A stretch of DNA of 9,343 nt from an uncultured Clostridia bacterium. GTDB lineage: Bacteria; Bacillota; Clostridia; Oscillospirales; Acutalibacteraceae. The DNA is taken from NCBI GenBank assembly GCA_946497265.1, contig CAMMKL010000070.1, positions 1 to 9,343 of the forward strand. The letters run 5' to 3'. The notes beneath the pieces were generated by a model, which saw only the letters and a list, made by a program, of their open reading frames with translations, had not been told where the DNA came from and ran no database searches. Position 1 is the first letter of the stretch, and each line of letters begins with the position of its first letter. A program made the position numbers and the translations under genes. Positions 1-6,772 of this stretch are shown here, piece by piece.

Positions 1-216
1 CCTTCGGAGCCTTCGCAACCCTCCGAACCTTCGCAGCCTTCCGAGCCTTCACAGCCCTCCGAACCTTCACAGCCTTCCGAACCTTCACAGCCTTCCGAGC
101 CTTCGCAGCCCTCCGAACCTTCGCAGCCCTCCGAGCCTTCGCAGCCCTCCGAGCCTTCGCAACCTTCCGAGCCTTCGCAACCCTCCGAGCCTTCGCAGCC
201 CTCCGAACCTTCTGAA
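1..216 (+). repeat. Twelve tandem 18-bp units coding PSEPSQ
   Basis: Twelve in-frame 18-bp units run from the window edge to 216, so the array may extend further left. Units differ only at third codon positions (CCT/CCC, TCG/TCC/TCA, GAG/GAA, CAA/CAG), except for the last, where the final Gln becomes Glu. The pattern spaces one acidic residue every six. It fits a repeat that expands by slippage or unequal recombination while the peptide sequence is kept under selection. Confidence 0.95.
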
Positions 217-537
217 GCTTATTTTGTATACGAGGTCAAACGTGGGGATTCCTTGTGGAGAATTGCGCAAACGTTCTTGGGTTCCGGTACTTTATATCCG
301 GAAATCATGGCGTTTAACGGCCTGGCATCGGAAACCATCTATCCGGGCATGCAATTAAAAATACCTGAGGGGATCAGCCTACCCTATCAAGAATATACCG
401 TAAAACGTGGGGATTCCTTGTGGAAAATTGCCCAGAAGCATCTTGGCTCGGGCAGCCGGTATGGGGAAATCAAAGAATTAAATGGCCTCACAAGCGATAC
501 CATCTATCCTGGGCAAACCCTTAAGCTGCCCTATTAA
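1..537 (+). CDS. LysM-domain cell-wall-binding protein, 3' part (5' end outside window)
   Basis: The reading frame is open from the first base and stops at TAA 535-537, giving 178 visible residues; the start, any signal peptide and any catalytic domain lie off the left edge. Visible residues 1-72 are twelve PSEPSQ hexapeptides (the last reads PSEPSE), a low-complexity linker of the kind used to span peptidoglycan. Two LysM domains follow, at about residues 77-124 and 132-178, each with VKRGDSLW, IAQ, LGSG, NGL and TIYPG. LysM domains bind N-acetylglucosamine-containing glycans such as peptidoglycan, so the protein is probably exported and wall-associated. The two LysM copies are very similar, including a 22-nt identical DNA block, which suggests recent duplication. 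The protein ends directly after LysM 2, and a strong terminator follows 28 bp later. Whether the missing N-terminus is a hydrolase, amidase or non-enzymatic cannot be told from here. Confidence 0.9.
   Translation, partial: PSEPSQPSEPSQPSEPSQPSEPSQPSEPSQPSEPSQPSEPSQPSEPSQPSEPSQPSEPSQPSEPSQPSEPSEAYFVYEVKRGDSLWRIAQTFLGSGTLYPEIMAFNGLASETIYPGMQLKIPEGISLPYQEYTVKRGDSLWKIAQKHLGSGSRYGEIKELNGLTSDTIYPGQTLKLPY
238..424 (+). repeat. 22-nt direct repeat shared by the two LysM domains
   Basis: Positions 238-259 and 403-424 are identical over 22 nt and lie in the same reading frame, 165 nt (55 codons) apart. They encode the KRGDSLW core at the start of each LysM domain. Similarity continues at protein level through both domains, so this marks a domain duplication rather than a mobile repeat. 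Confidence 0.85.
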
Positions 538-565
538 GCGTGAAACAAGTTACTGCTTGTATATG

Positions 566-603
566 AAAGGCCTCCCGCCAACACAATGGCGGGAGGCCTT
601 TTT
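566..603 (+). terminator. Rho-independent terminator of the LysM gene
   Basis: A perfect 15-bp stem (566-580 with 587-601) encloses a 6-nt loop (581-586) and ends in a run of five T (599-603). It begins 28 bp after the LysM stop codon. The GC-rich core pairs GGCCTCCCGCCA with TGGCGGGAGGCC. The opposite strand ends in only three T, so it works best for the plus-strand gene. Confidence 0.92.
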
Positions 604-796
604 GCTCGCGATCTGGTCAACATCTTGCTTCGCTTAAGAGGCATCCTGATATGGAATCCGTAAGGCGTTTGCCGCTCCCTTTGGGATAGTGCCGCAACAT
701 TTTTCTTTTTGTTGCTTAAGATGCCCGATAAGGGGTCGGGCATTAGAAACTTTTATCTTCTTTAATCTTGCTACGATCATTTTATAAAGGAACCAT
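604..796. other. Convergent intergenic gap with two small hairpins
   Basis: This gap lies between the plus-strand LysM gene and the minus-strand restriction-modification gene. It holds an 8-bp stem with a 7-nt loop (ATGCCCGA at 721-728, TCGGGCAT at 736-743) and a 6-bp stem (GCAACA 694-699, TGTTGC 710-715) over a T-rich loop. The first sits 53 bp past the restriction-modification stop and may help end that transcript, but it lacks a clear T-run on the minus strand. No convincing gene was seen. Confidence 0.45.
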
Positions 797-3586
797 TCAC
801 TTTTCCTCTCGCCGCTTTATTAGTTTCTGATACATTTTCATAAGTTCGGCGACACATTTGCTTTCGGTCATATCCTTGACGGAGAATCCATAAGCCTGCA
901 TAACGGCGCGGTCGTTTTGCTGGTGAGCCTTGCGCAATTCCGGCGGCATGGCAACCTCATCGTATAGATCGGCAAGGCTGCTATCCGGATACAGCTCCCT
1001 GGCGTCCAGAATGGCCTGCGCTGTCTGCTCAATTTTGGCTTTCTGGGCGTCGGTAGGAGTGGGCCATGGGAAGTTGTTGTAGATAGCTGGCGAATAACTA
1101 TAATCGCTCTTCAAACGCCCACACACGACACGCGTCCATGCCATATGAACATTTGAAATCATAATTCCAAACATATATAGAGAGGCATTTGGAATTAAAT
1201 AAAGTTTGTTGCTTCCGATTATTTCTGGAGTCAAAAAACAAATAGGGATATAGCGCCTGCTCTGTGAAGAAACTTCTGGCACAGCCAAGTAATTAGTGTC
1301 AGGCTGGCGGATTTGAGTAAACAGCATAGGCGTGGAAGCATCGTTTTGCACCGATTTTGTGGGACTGCTTTTTCTGCATTCCGCAACGGCTTGCAAACGT
1401 TTCATAATTTCTGGAATCTTTCGATATTCCTGAGGCGACACACCCTTAAGCCATAGACAATATCGATATTCATTGTTAATTAAATCCCGAGAGCCAACAA
1501 ATCGCTTTATGAACCTGCTTGTCTGCGGATATACTTTAATTAGGCTATTGCGTTCTTCAACAGTCAGCAATAAGTGACCACCATCTGTTGGTTGACTTCC
1601 TTTACTCATTTCTGGAAATCCTGATGTTAATTGTTTTCCTCGTGATTCGATAAATATATCAGGTGCCGCAATTAAATATCCGTTGATATGTTCAACAAAC
1701 CTCACACGGTCATTTTCAAAAAGTTGCTTCTTTGCTTGAGATGTATAGCAGGTAAATCCGATAATGACGCAATGAACAGCAGCTTGACTTTTTGCTTCAC
1801 TTATCCATACAAAAGTTCTGTATGCAAACTGTATTTCAACATCCTTTTTTGCAAACAGAAATTTCCATAATATGCCCACCGATTCGCCTTGTACTATGGA
1901 ATTTGTTGAAACGAAGGCGGTTCCAATTTTCGTTCCACGCATATAATCGGCTGCTTTTTGATACCATGATGCAACATAATCAAGTTTTCCGTGCTTTAAC
2001 AAATCGTAAAAGGTTTCTTTCATATCATCAGTCTGAGCTTTACTTCTCCACTGGTGTCCCACAAACGGAGGATTCCCCATAATATACGACAGCTTATGCT
2101 TTGGCACGATGCTTTCCCAATCCATGCGGAGTGCGTTGCCCTCAATGATATTTGCATTGGTTTTCAGCGGCAGGAAGTCCAGGTGCATCAGCACAATTTC
2201 CTCAGTCTCTTTCATCATCTGGCTCTCCGCGATCCACAGGGCCGTTTTTGCTACCGTTACTGCAAAGTCATTGATTTCAATGCCATAAAACTGCCCGATA
2301 GAAACCTGAATTGGATTATATGCTGCATCGCCCAAAGAAATCTGCCCGTGGGATAAAATCCGTAACACTTCATTTTCCAATCGGCGTAAACTGAGGTAAG
2401 TTTCAGTTAAAAAATTTCCACTGCCACAAGCAGGGTCTAAAAAATTCAGGGAAGCCAGCTTTTTTTGAAACTCTTTTAATCTCCGTTCACGATTTTTCTC
2501 TGCGGAAATCTCACAAATTTCACCAAATTCCTTTTTCAAATCATCTATAAACAAAGGGTCAATGACCTTGTGGATATTCTCAATAGAGGTATAGTGCATG
2601 CCGCCACTGCGGCGTGTTTCCGGATTTAACGTACTTTCAAAAACAGCACCGAAAATAGTAGGGCTGATTTCAGACCAGTTAAAATCGGAGCTTGCATTAT
2701 TAAGCAATAAATCGCGGATTTCATCGGTAAACGGAGGGATTTCAATCTCCTCATTTGCAAATAAACCGCCATTTACATAAGGGAACGCAGCTAAATTGGG
2801 ATTATCATATTTTAAATATGGATCACGCTTTTCTGGTTTTGTGTCCAACACCCGAAATAACTCCACGAGCGCTTTTCGCAGATGGCGTGTATCATATTCT
2901 GCCAGATAGTCATGGAACATTCCGTGATGCCCAAAAATACCGGCGTCTTCAGCATATAAACAGAAAACCAGTCGGACACAGAGAACATTCAGACTTTTTA
3001 GGGCGTGTCCACTTTCCGGGTCTGCATACTGTTTATGGAAAGCGTCATAAAGCAGGCCGACTATTTCGCCGGCAGCAATAGATACTTCCATTTCCCGCTT
3101 TAAGTGTTCATTTCCACTGTCTACTAAAAATGCTAAACGATAGTATTCCGTTGGGAGATTTTCCAGCAAGATTTCTTCCGGTTCCCCTCCGGGACGCTCC
3201 ATATCATAAACAAAGAATTTCTCAAAATTACAGGTTACTACCCAGCGCGGATGTTGCGATAAGGGTAGTTCTGTAATATAACGCTTTGCCTGTTGAAACG
3301 GTGTCAACAGGGTTCCATCCGATTGTTTAATCGGCTTCTTTAAGTCTTTCCCTAAACCTTTTTGCTCAATCAAAACTTTCGTTGATGGAATACTTCCATC
3401 AATAAAGCTGGTATGGTCAAGATGCACCTGTTCCTCAAAGGTGATAAATTGTTCAGGATGCTCCACACCGTACACATCACGAAGCAAAGAAAGCCAGAAC
3501 GCCTGGCTTTCTCCTTTCTCATAACCCTTCCCTTTCCAGTATGCAGCGAATTGTTTTGCCGCTTCCCGCTGTTTTGTATCGTTCAT
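797..3586 (-). CDS. MmeI-like Type IIL restriction-modification enzyme (endonuclease and DNA adenine methyltransferase in one chain)
   Basis: This 929-residue protein (MmeI itself is about 919) should methylate adenine N6 at a target site and cut unmodified DNA at a fixed distance, with both activities in one chain. The N-terminus carries a PD-ExK-type nuclease motif, D63 with E74-Q-K76. A helical linker runs to about residue 320. The gamma-type methyltransferase core shows motif X near 329-346, motif I DPACGSGNF at 384-392, FYGIEIND at 433-440 and catalytic NPPF at 505-508. The target-recognition region is about 620-820, and YNNFPWP at 836-842 opens the C-terminal domain. All key residues are present and the frame is intact, so it is probably active. 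The ATG at 3586 has GGAGG 6 nt upstream. No separate methylase, specificity or helicase gene is adjacent, as expected for this family. It lies 97 bp downstream of rlmD; a possible -10 (TATAAG, near 3609-3614) is weak, so read-through is possible. Composition is lower in GC than rlmD and internally mosaic, suggesting transfer. The recognition site cannot be read from sequence. Confidence 0.9.
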   Translation of the reverse strand: MNDTKQREAAKQFAAYWKGKGYEKGESQAFWLSLLRDVYGVEHPEQFITFEEQVHLDHTSFIDGSIPSTKVLIEQKGLGKDLKKPIKQSDGTLLTPFQQAKRYITELPLSQHPRWVVTCNFEKFFVYDMERPGGEPEEILLENLPTEYYRLAFLVDSGNEHLKREMEVSIAAGEIVGLLYDAFHKQYADPESGHALKSLNVLCVRLVFCLYAEDAGIFGHHGMFHDYLAEYDTRHLRKALVELFRVLDTKPEKRDPYLKYDNPNLAAFPYVNGGLFANEEIEIPPFTDEIRDLLLNNASSDFNWSEISPTIFGAVFESTLNPETRRSGGMHYTSIENIHKVIDPLFIDDLKKEFGEICEISAEKNRERRLKEFQKKLASLNFLDPACGSGNFLTETYLSLRRLENEVLRILSHGQISLGDAAYNPIQVSIGQFYGIEINDFAVTVAKTALWIAESQMMKETEEIVLMHLDFLPLKTNANIIEGNALRMDWESIVPKHKLSYIMGNPPFVGHQWRSKAQTDDMKETFYDLLKHGKLDYVASWYQKAADYMRGTKIGTAFVSTNSIVQGESVGILWKFLFAKKDVEIQFAYRTFVWISEAKSQAAVHCVIIGFTCYTSQAKKQLFENDRVRFVEHINGYLIAAPDIFIESRGKQLTSGFPEMSKGSQPTDGGHLLLTVEERNSLIKVYPQTSRFIKRFVGSRDLINNEYRYCLWLKGVSPQEYRKIPEIMKRLQAVAECRKSSPTKSVQNDASTPMLFTQIRQPDTNYLAVPEVSSQSRRYIPICFLTPEIIGSNKLYLIPNASLYMFGIMISNVHMAWTRVVCGRLKSDYSYSPAIYNNFPWPTPTDAQKAKIEQTAQAILDARELYPDSSLADLYDEVAMPPELRKAHQQNDRAVMQAYGFSVKDMTESKCVAELMKMYQKLIKRREEK

Positions 3587-3697
3587 AAGCTCCCTCCGCT
3601 CAAGGCGTCTTATAATGAAACCGTTCTACAAAATGCTTCATGCTGTCAGAATTACAGTCCTTCCCAACTTTTAGACTTCGCTTCTGTTGCTGATCCC

Positions 3698-5050
3698 TTA
3701 CCGAGAAAGCATTACTACCGTCTCGACATGCGCGGTCCTTGGGAACATATCCAACGGAGTCAAGCGCTGCGGTTCATAGCCCTGTTTTTGGAAAAGGGCT
3801 AGATCCCGGGCCAACGTGGCCGGATCACAAGAGACATACACCACCCGGTCGGGCCCCATAGACGCCACGGTATCAATCAAAGAGCTACCGCAGCCCTTGC
3901 GGGGCGGGTCCAGCACCACCACATCCGGGCGGATCCCTTCCTCCTTTAACTGTGCGGCTGCCTCAGCTGCGTCTGCACAGCGGAACTGCGCGTTTTGAAT
4001 TCCGTTTATCGCGGCATTTGCCCCGGCATTCTCTACCGCCTGACCCACTAGCTCCACACCGATCAGCCGCTTGGCGCGCTTCGCCATGCTCAGGCCGATC
4101 GTGCCGGTGCCGCAATAAAGGTCAAGCACCGTTTCGCTGCCGGTTAAACCTGCGTATTCCCCCGCCAAGGTATATAGCCGTTCCGCCTGGTCATGGTTCA
4201 CCTGATAAAAAGAAAGCGGGGAAATGCGGAACGAGAGCCCGCACAGCGTATCGGTAATATAGCTTTGTCCCCAGACAGTGCGGCACGTCGGCCCTAGGAT
4301 TACATTTGTTTTTTCCCGGTTTGTATTTATCACCAAGCTTTTTAAGCCGGGCACCCGTTCACGCAATAACGAGGCAAGTTCTCCCTCTCCCGGCACGCCG
4401 TCGGCATTCACCACCAGACATACCATTACCTCCCCCGTCGCCTCCGCCAAACGGAGGTAAAGATGTCGCAGCCTGCCCTTACCGGTCTGTTCCTCATACG
4501 GTTGTATGGAATAGCGCCCCGCCCACTCCTGTACGGCCTGTACCGCTCTGGTAAAAACGGGCGGTTGCAGAAGGCAATGCTCACAGGGGATCAGGCGGTG
4601 GCTGTGCCGCGCGTAAAACCCCATTTGCAGGCGGCCGTCCTTTCCCCAGCCGATGGGGATTTGCGCTTTGTTGCGGTACTGTTCCGTACGCGGCGAGCCG
4701 ATTATCGGCTGGATTGCCAAGTGGTACAAGCCTCCAATCCGTTCCATTGCGTCGCGTACGCGGCCTTCTTTAATACGCAGCTCGGCTTCGTAACGGATAT
4801 GGCGGTATACACAACCACCGCAGGGGCCGGAACAAGGGCAATCCTCTTTTACACGGTCAGGCGACGGGACAAGCACCTCCTCCAAACGGCCAATGGCATA
4901 CTTCTTCGCTACCTTAATGATTTTAACGCGCAGGACATCCCCCGGCGCCGCACCGGGCACGAAGACCGCCATCCCTTCCACACGGCCCACGCCGTTTCCT
5001 TCTGCAGTCATTCCGTCAATTGCCAGGCTTACCATATCGTTTTTGCGCAT
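3698..5050 (-). CDS. rlmD: 23S rRNA (uracil-C5)-methyltransferase, RlmD/RlmCD (TrmA/RumA) family
   Basis: This 450-residue enzyme should transfer a methyl group from S-adenosylmethionine to C5 of a uracil in 23S rRNA; Firmicute members may treat U747 as well as U1939. An N-terminal TRAM RNA-binding domain covers about residues 1-60. The iron-sulfur cysteines follow the RumA spacing at C71, C77 and C80, with the fourth at C156 or C159. The SAM site LDLYCGTGTIGL is at 309-320 and DPPRKG at 381-386. C408 in VSCDP is the catalytic nucleophile and E443 in HVET the general base. The start is ATG 5050, with GGAGG 7 nt upstream; a longer frame to 5125 would overlap azlD and has no such site. The gene begins 14 bp after the azlD stop, which places it in the azlCD operon. 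Paralogues that modify other uracils share this architecture, so the exact target base is inferred. Confidence 0.93.
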   Translation of the reverse strand: MRKNDMVSLAIDGMTAEGNGVGRVEGMAVFVPGAAPGDVLRVKIIKVAKKYAIGRLEEVLVPSPDRVKEDCPCSGPCGGCVYRHIRYEAELRIKEGRVRDAMERIGGLYHLAIQPIIGSPRTEQYRNKAQIPIGWGKDGRLQMGFYARHSHRLIPCEHCLLQPPVFTRAVQAVQEWAGRYSIQPYEEQTGKGRLRHLYLRLAEATGEVMVCLVVNADGVPGEGELASLLRERVPGLKSLVINTNREKTNVILGPTCRTVWGQSYITDTLCGLSFRISPLSFYQVNHDQAERLYTLAGEYAGLTGSETVLDLYCGTGTIGLSMAKRAKRLIGVELVGQAVENAGANAAINGIQNAQFRCADAAEAAAQLKEEGIRPDVVVLDPPRKGCGSSLIDTVASMGPDRVVYVSCDPATLARDLALFQKQGYEPQRLTPLDMFPRTAHVETVVMLSR

Positions 5051-5064
5051 CTTAACCCCTCCAT

Positions 5065-5391
5065 TTATAACATACCCATCCATTTTAATCCCTGTTCCGT
5101 CACAAAAACCACGGCAGAGGAACAAGGCGCCAGGTTGAGCAGCCCTTTGTTAAAATAGGCAAGCACCAACGCCACGAGCATGCCGGCCGCCGCCGAAAGC
5201 AGATGGGAGGTAGAATATAGGATTTCGGGAAACGTCATGGCCGCCAGCACCGCGTACGGCACATAGGCAAGGAACGATTTGACAAACCGGTTCTGGATCT
5301 TTTTTTGAAAGATCGCCAAAGGCAGCATCCGGGGCAAGTAAGTTACAAGCGCCATCACCAGGATGGCCAGCAGGATTCTGGTGTAATTCAA
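5065..5391 (-). CDS. azlD: AzlD-type branched-chain amino acid exporter, small subunit
   Basis: This is a 108-residue hydrophobic protein of the AzlD family, the small membrane partner of AzlC in export of branched-chain amino acids (known for leucine analogues in Bacillus and as BrnE of BrnFE in Corynebacterium). The signature YLPRMLPL lies at residues 18-25, and about four membrane segments fill the rest. I place the start at TTG 5391, not at an upstream ATG (5421). TTG gives the usual family length, has GAGGAGG (5405-5399) 7 nt upstream, and overlaps the azlC stop as TTGA, a translational-coupling arrangement. The Shine-Dalgarno lies inside the last azlC codons. rlmD follows after 14 bp. 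The substrate is inferred from the family. Confidence 0.88.
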   Translation of the reverse strand: MNYTRILLAILVMALVTYLPRMLPLAIFQKKIQNRFVKSFLAYVPYAVLAAMTFPEILYSTSHLLSAAAGMLVALVLAYFNKGLLNLAPCSSAVVFVTEQGLKWMGML

Positions 5392-6164
5392 CGCCCTGCC
5401 TCCTCTTCGGGATGCCCGCAATCATGTTCCTTCTGTTTTTCCTCTTCCTCATCTACCGGATAACGCAACGCGGACAAAGCAGAGGCAATCACAGCGCACA
5501 CAATGATCACCCATCCGCTGGACACCCCGTCCAACCCCGGCGTATAGCGGAAAACACAGCTCAGCGCAGCGGCTGTCAGGATTGTGACCGCCACCGGTTT
5601 TACACTGCGGGCAGGCGGAACAATGATGGCGATGAACATCCCATAAATTGCAATTCCAAGCGCGCTTCGCACGGTAAGCGGTAAAATCCCTGCGGCCGAG
5701 GCACCCAGCAGCGTGCCCACAGTCCAACCAAGATAAGGGGTGAGGATCAGGCCGGCCAGATAGCTTGCATGCACGCTGCCCCTCTGCTGCATAGCCACCG
5801 CAAATATTTCATCGGTATTGCCAAACGAAAGGATGCACCTTTCCAACGTAGTCATATTCGGATCGATTTTTTGAGAAAGGGAAAGCGACATCAGCATGTA
5901 ACGGATGTTAATGATAAAGGTCGTTACGGCAATTTCCAAAAACATCCCGCCGGACAGTATCAGCTCTGTTCCCGCAAACTGGCCCGCAGAGGTAAAATTG
6001 CTCATGGAAATCAACACGCCCACCCAGATGGGCAGGCCGTTTTCTGTCGTCATCATCCCAAAGGTAAAAGAAACCGACAAATAGCCAAGACAAATGGGCA
6101 AACCGTCTTTCATCCCTCGGAAAAACGCAGGTGGAACCCGCCGTGCCGTTTTTTCAGCAGCCAT
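5388..6164 (-). CDS. azlC: AzlC-type branched-chain amino acid exporter, large subunit
   Basis: This 258-residue polytopic membrane protein belongs to the AzlC family, which works with AzlD to export branched-chain amino acids. Family features are KDGLPICLGYLSVSFTFG at about 19-36, the NFTSAGQFAG stretch at 56-65, NIRYMLMSLSLS at 86-97 and TDEIFAVA at 117-124, with hydrophobic segments through to about residue 233. The C-terminus (237-258) is a charged soluble tail rich in Glu with His and Cys, and its last codons also hold the azlD ribosome binding site. The start ATG 6164 is preceded by AGGAGGGG with a 9-nt spacer. A consensus-like promoter with a palindrome lies about 65-95 bp upstream. 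The Bacillus regulator AzlB (an Lrp-family protein) has no counterpart in the window, so control by such a protein is only a guess. Confidence 0.92.
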   Translation of the reverse strand: MAAEKTARRVPPAFFRGMKDGLPICLGYLSVSFTFGMMTTENGLPIWVGVLISMSNFTSAGQFAGTELILSGGMFLEIAVTTFIINIRYMLMSLSLSQKIDPNMTTLERCILSFGNTDEIFAVAMQQRGSVHASYLAGLILTPYLGWTVGTLLGASAAGILPLTVRSALGIAIYGMFIAIIVPPARSVKPVAVTILTAAALSCVFRYTPGLDGVSSGWVIIVCAVIASALSALRYPVDEEEEKQKEHDCGHPEEEAGR

Positions 6165-6229
6165 AGGTTACTTCCCCTCCTATATAACAAAACGCATTCC
6201 GCATGTGTATTCTTCAACGGATAGCATTT

Positions 6230-6259
6230 ATTATAGCACCCTTATCTGCACGCGTGCAA
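6230..6259 (-). promoter_or_regulatory. Sigma-A-type promoter of azlC-azlD-rlmD
   Basis: On the minus strand a perfect -10 box TATAAT (6235-6230) lies 18 bp from a -35-like TTGCAC (6259-6254). Transcription would begin near 6222, giving a leader of roughly 57 nt before the azlC ATG. The upstream DUF1540 gene is closed by its own terminator (6311-6354), so this should be the main promoter of the operon. Confidence 0.75.
6247..6258. promoter_or_regulatory. 12-bp perfect palindrome overlapping the azlC -35 box (candidate operator)
   Basis: TGCACGCGTGCA is its own reverse complement. It covers most of the -35 hexamer and part of the spacer, a position where a bound dimer would block RNA polymerase. 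No matching second copy was noticed in the window. The regulator is unknown and the operator role is inferred from position only. Confidence 0.5.
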
Positions 6260-6310
6260 CGTATTTCCCTAAAATTCGCGCAGATAATAGAAGGGAACCT
6301 TATCCTTTGG

Positions 6311-6354
6311 AAAACAAAAAACAGCCGCCAGCGGATGATTCCAACTGACGGCTG
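6311..6354 (-). terminator. Rho-independent terminator of the DUF1540 gene
   Basis: On the minus strand CAGCCGTCAG (6354-6345) pairs with CTGGCGGCTG (6331-6322) over 10 bp with one G-U wobble, around a 13-nt loop, and is followed by TTTTTTGTTTT (6321-6311). It lies 13 bp after the DUF1540 stop codon and separates that gene from the azlC promoter. Confidence 0.92.
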
Positions 6355-6367
6355 CAGTACGATTTTT

Positions 6368-6553
6368 TTACTTTTTCGCTACAAAGGATTCACAGTCGGT
6401 GCACTGGCAGACAGTGGGGTTTTTCTCATGGGTGCCTACGCAAATGCAGTCAAGTGCGCAGTACTGCTCATCGTTGCAGTGGTTTTCGCACTGGGTGACG
6501 GTACATTTGATGCTGTGATTGGCATGGCAAGAATTCTGATTGTAGGAATTCAT
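6368..6553 (-). CDS. DUF1540-domain Cys-rich miniprotein
   Basis: This is a 61-residue protein with ten cysteines (residues 9, 17, 22, 26, 32, 36, 38, 49, 51 and 54). The pattern IKCTVTQCENHC followed by YCALDCICVGTH and CQCTDCESF matches the DUF1540 family of small Firmicute proteins. The spaced Cys and His residues suggest a metal-binding fold, but no function is established as far as I know. There is no signal peptide or membrane segment, so it should be cytoplasmic. The ATG at 6553 has AGGAG with an 8-nt spacer. It is monocistronic: the htrA terminator lies upstream and its own terminator follows immediately. The upstream leader contains a GCAGG/CCTGC hairpin (6597-6601 with 6610-6614) of unknown role. 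Confidence 0.88.
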   Translation of the reverse strand: MNSYNQNSCHANHSIKCTVTQCENHCNDEQYCALDCICVGTHEKNPTVCQCTDCESFVAKK

Positions 6554-6682
6554 TCAAATCACTCCTATTGTTTCATCAATAGACGGAAATCAGGACGCAG
6601 GCGGCGGTACCTGCATTCTGCTTTCCGCCCGATATTTAGTGTTGCCTACACAGTGCCTGTTATACAGGAATTTTTAAATTTT

Positions 6683-6720
6683 AAAAGCGATGCCCTTGCC
6701 GCTGCAAGGTTCCCGCTTTT
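6683..6720 (-). terminator. Composite hairpin terminator downstream of htrA
   Basis: An outer 7-bp stem (AAAAGCG/CGCTTTT, 6683-6689 with 6714-6720) and an inner 6-bp stem (CCTTGC/GCAAGG, 6694-6699 with 6704-6709) are separated by a 4x4 internal loop and capped by a 4-nt loop. T-runs flank both sides, so it could work in either direction. It lies about 50 bp past the htrA stop. Confidence 0.65.
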
Positions 6721-6760
6721 ATTAAGAAGAATAGCTATTTTAGAAAAAATAGGATGATCA

Positions 6761-6772
6761 AACCATATGGTT
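6761..6772. other. 12-bp palindrome overlapping the htrA stop codon
   Basis: AACCATATGGTT is a perfect palindrome whose last two bases belong to the htrA TAA stop (6773-6771). It has no loop or T-run of its own, so it is not a typical terminator. It may be a protein-binding site or chance. Confidence 0.3.

Noticed and set aside
1..216. CRISPR-like short regular repeats
   Set aside because: The 18-bp units are directly contiguous with no spacers, are in frame, and vary only at wobble positions; they code a PSEPSQ linker.
85..270. Minus-strand frame coding an Arg/Leu/Gly-rich repeat
   Set aside because: It is the mirror of the PSEPSQ repeat and has no ribosome binding site or protein-like ending.
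534..743. Minus-strand 69-residue frame in the gap after the LysM gene
   Set aside because: It runs through the strong terminator hairpin at 566-603, lacks a good ribosome binding site and has no recognisable domain.
604..3697. Restriction-modification gene as a mobile element with flanking repeats
   Set aside because: I compared the two flanks (604-796 and 3587-3697) by eye and found no direct or inverted repeat pair, attachment site or transposase.
5051..5125. Longer rlmD start at 5125
   Set aside because: The extra 25 residues overlap azlD and lack a ribosome binding site, while ATG 5050 has GGAGG at a good distance and gives the family-typical TRAM start.
4463..5158. Plus-strand 231-residue frame
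   Set aside because: It lies wholly opposite rlmD and the end of azlD, which carry clear family motifs; it is an antisense shadow of high-GC coding sequence.
5392..5421. ATG start for azlD at 5421
   Set aside because: It adds ten basic residues overlapping azlC with no Shine-Dalgarno; TTG 5391 has GAGGAGG 7 nt upstream and the normal family length.
6203..6757. Plus-strand 184-residue frame
   Set aside because: It runs antisense through the DUF1540 gene, its terminator and the htrA terminator; the Cys-rich minus-strand protein is the real gene.
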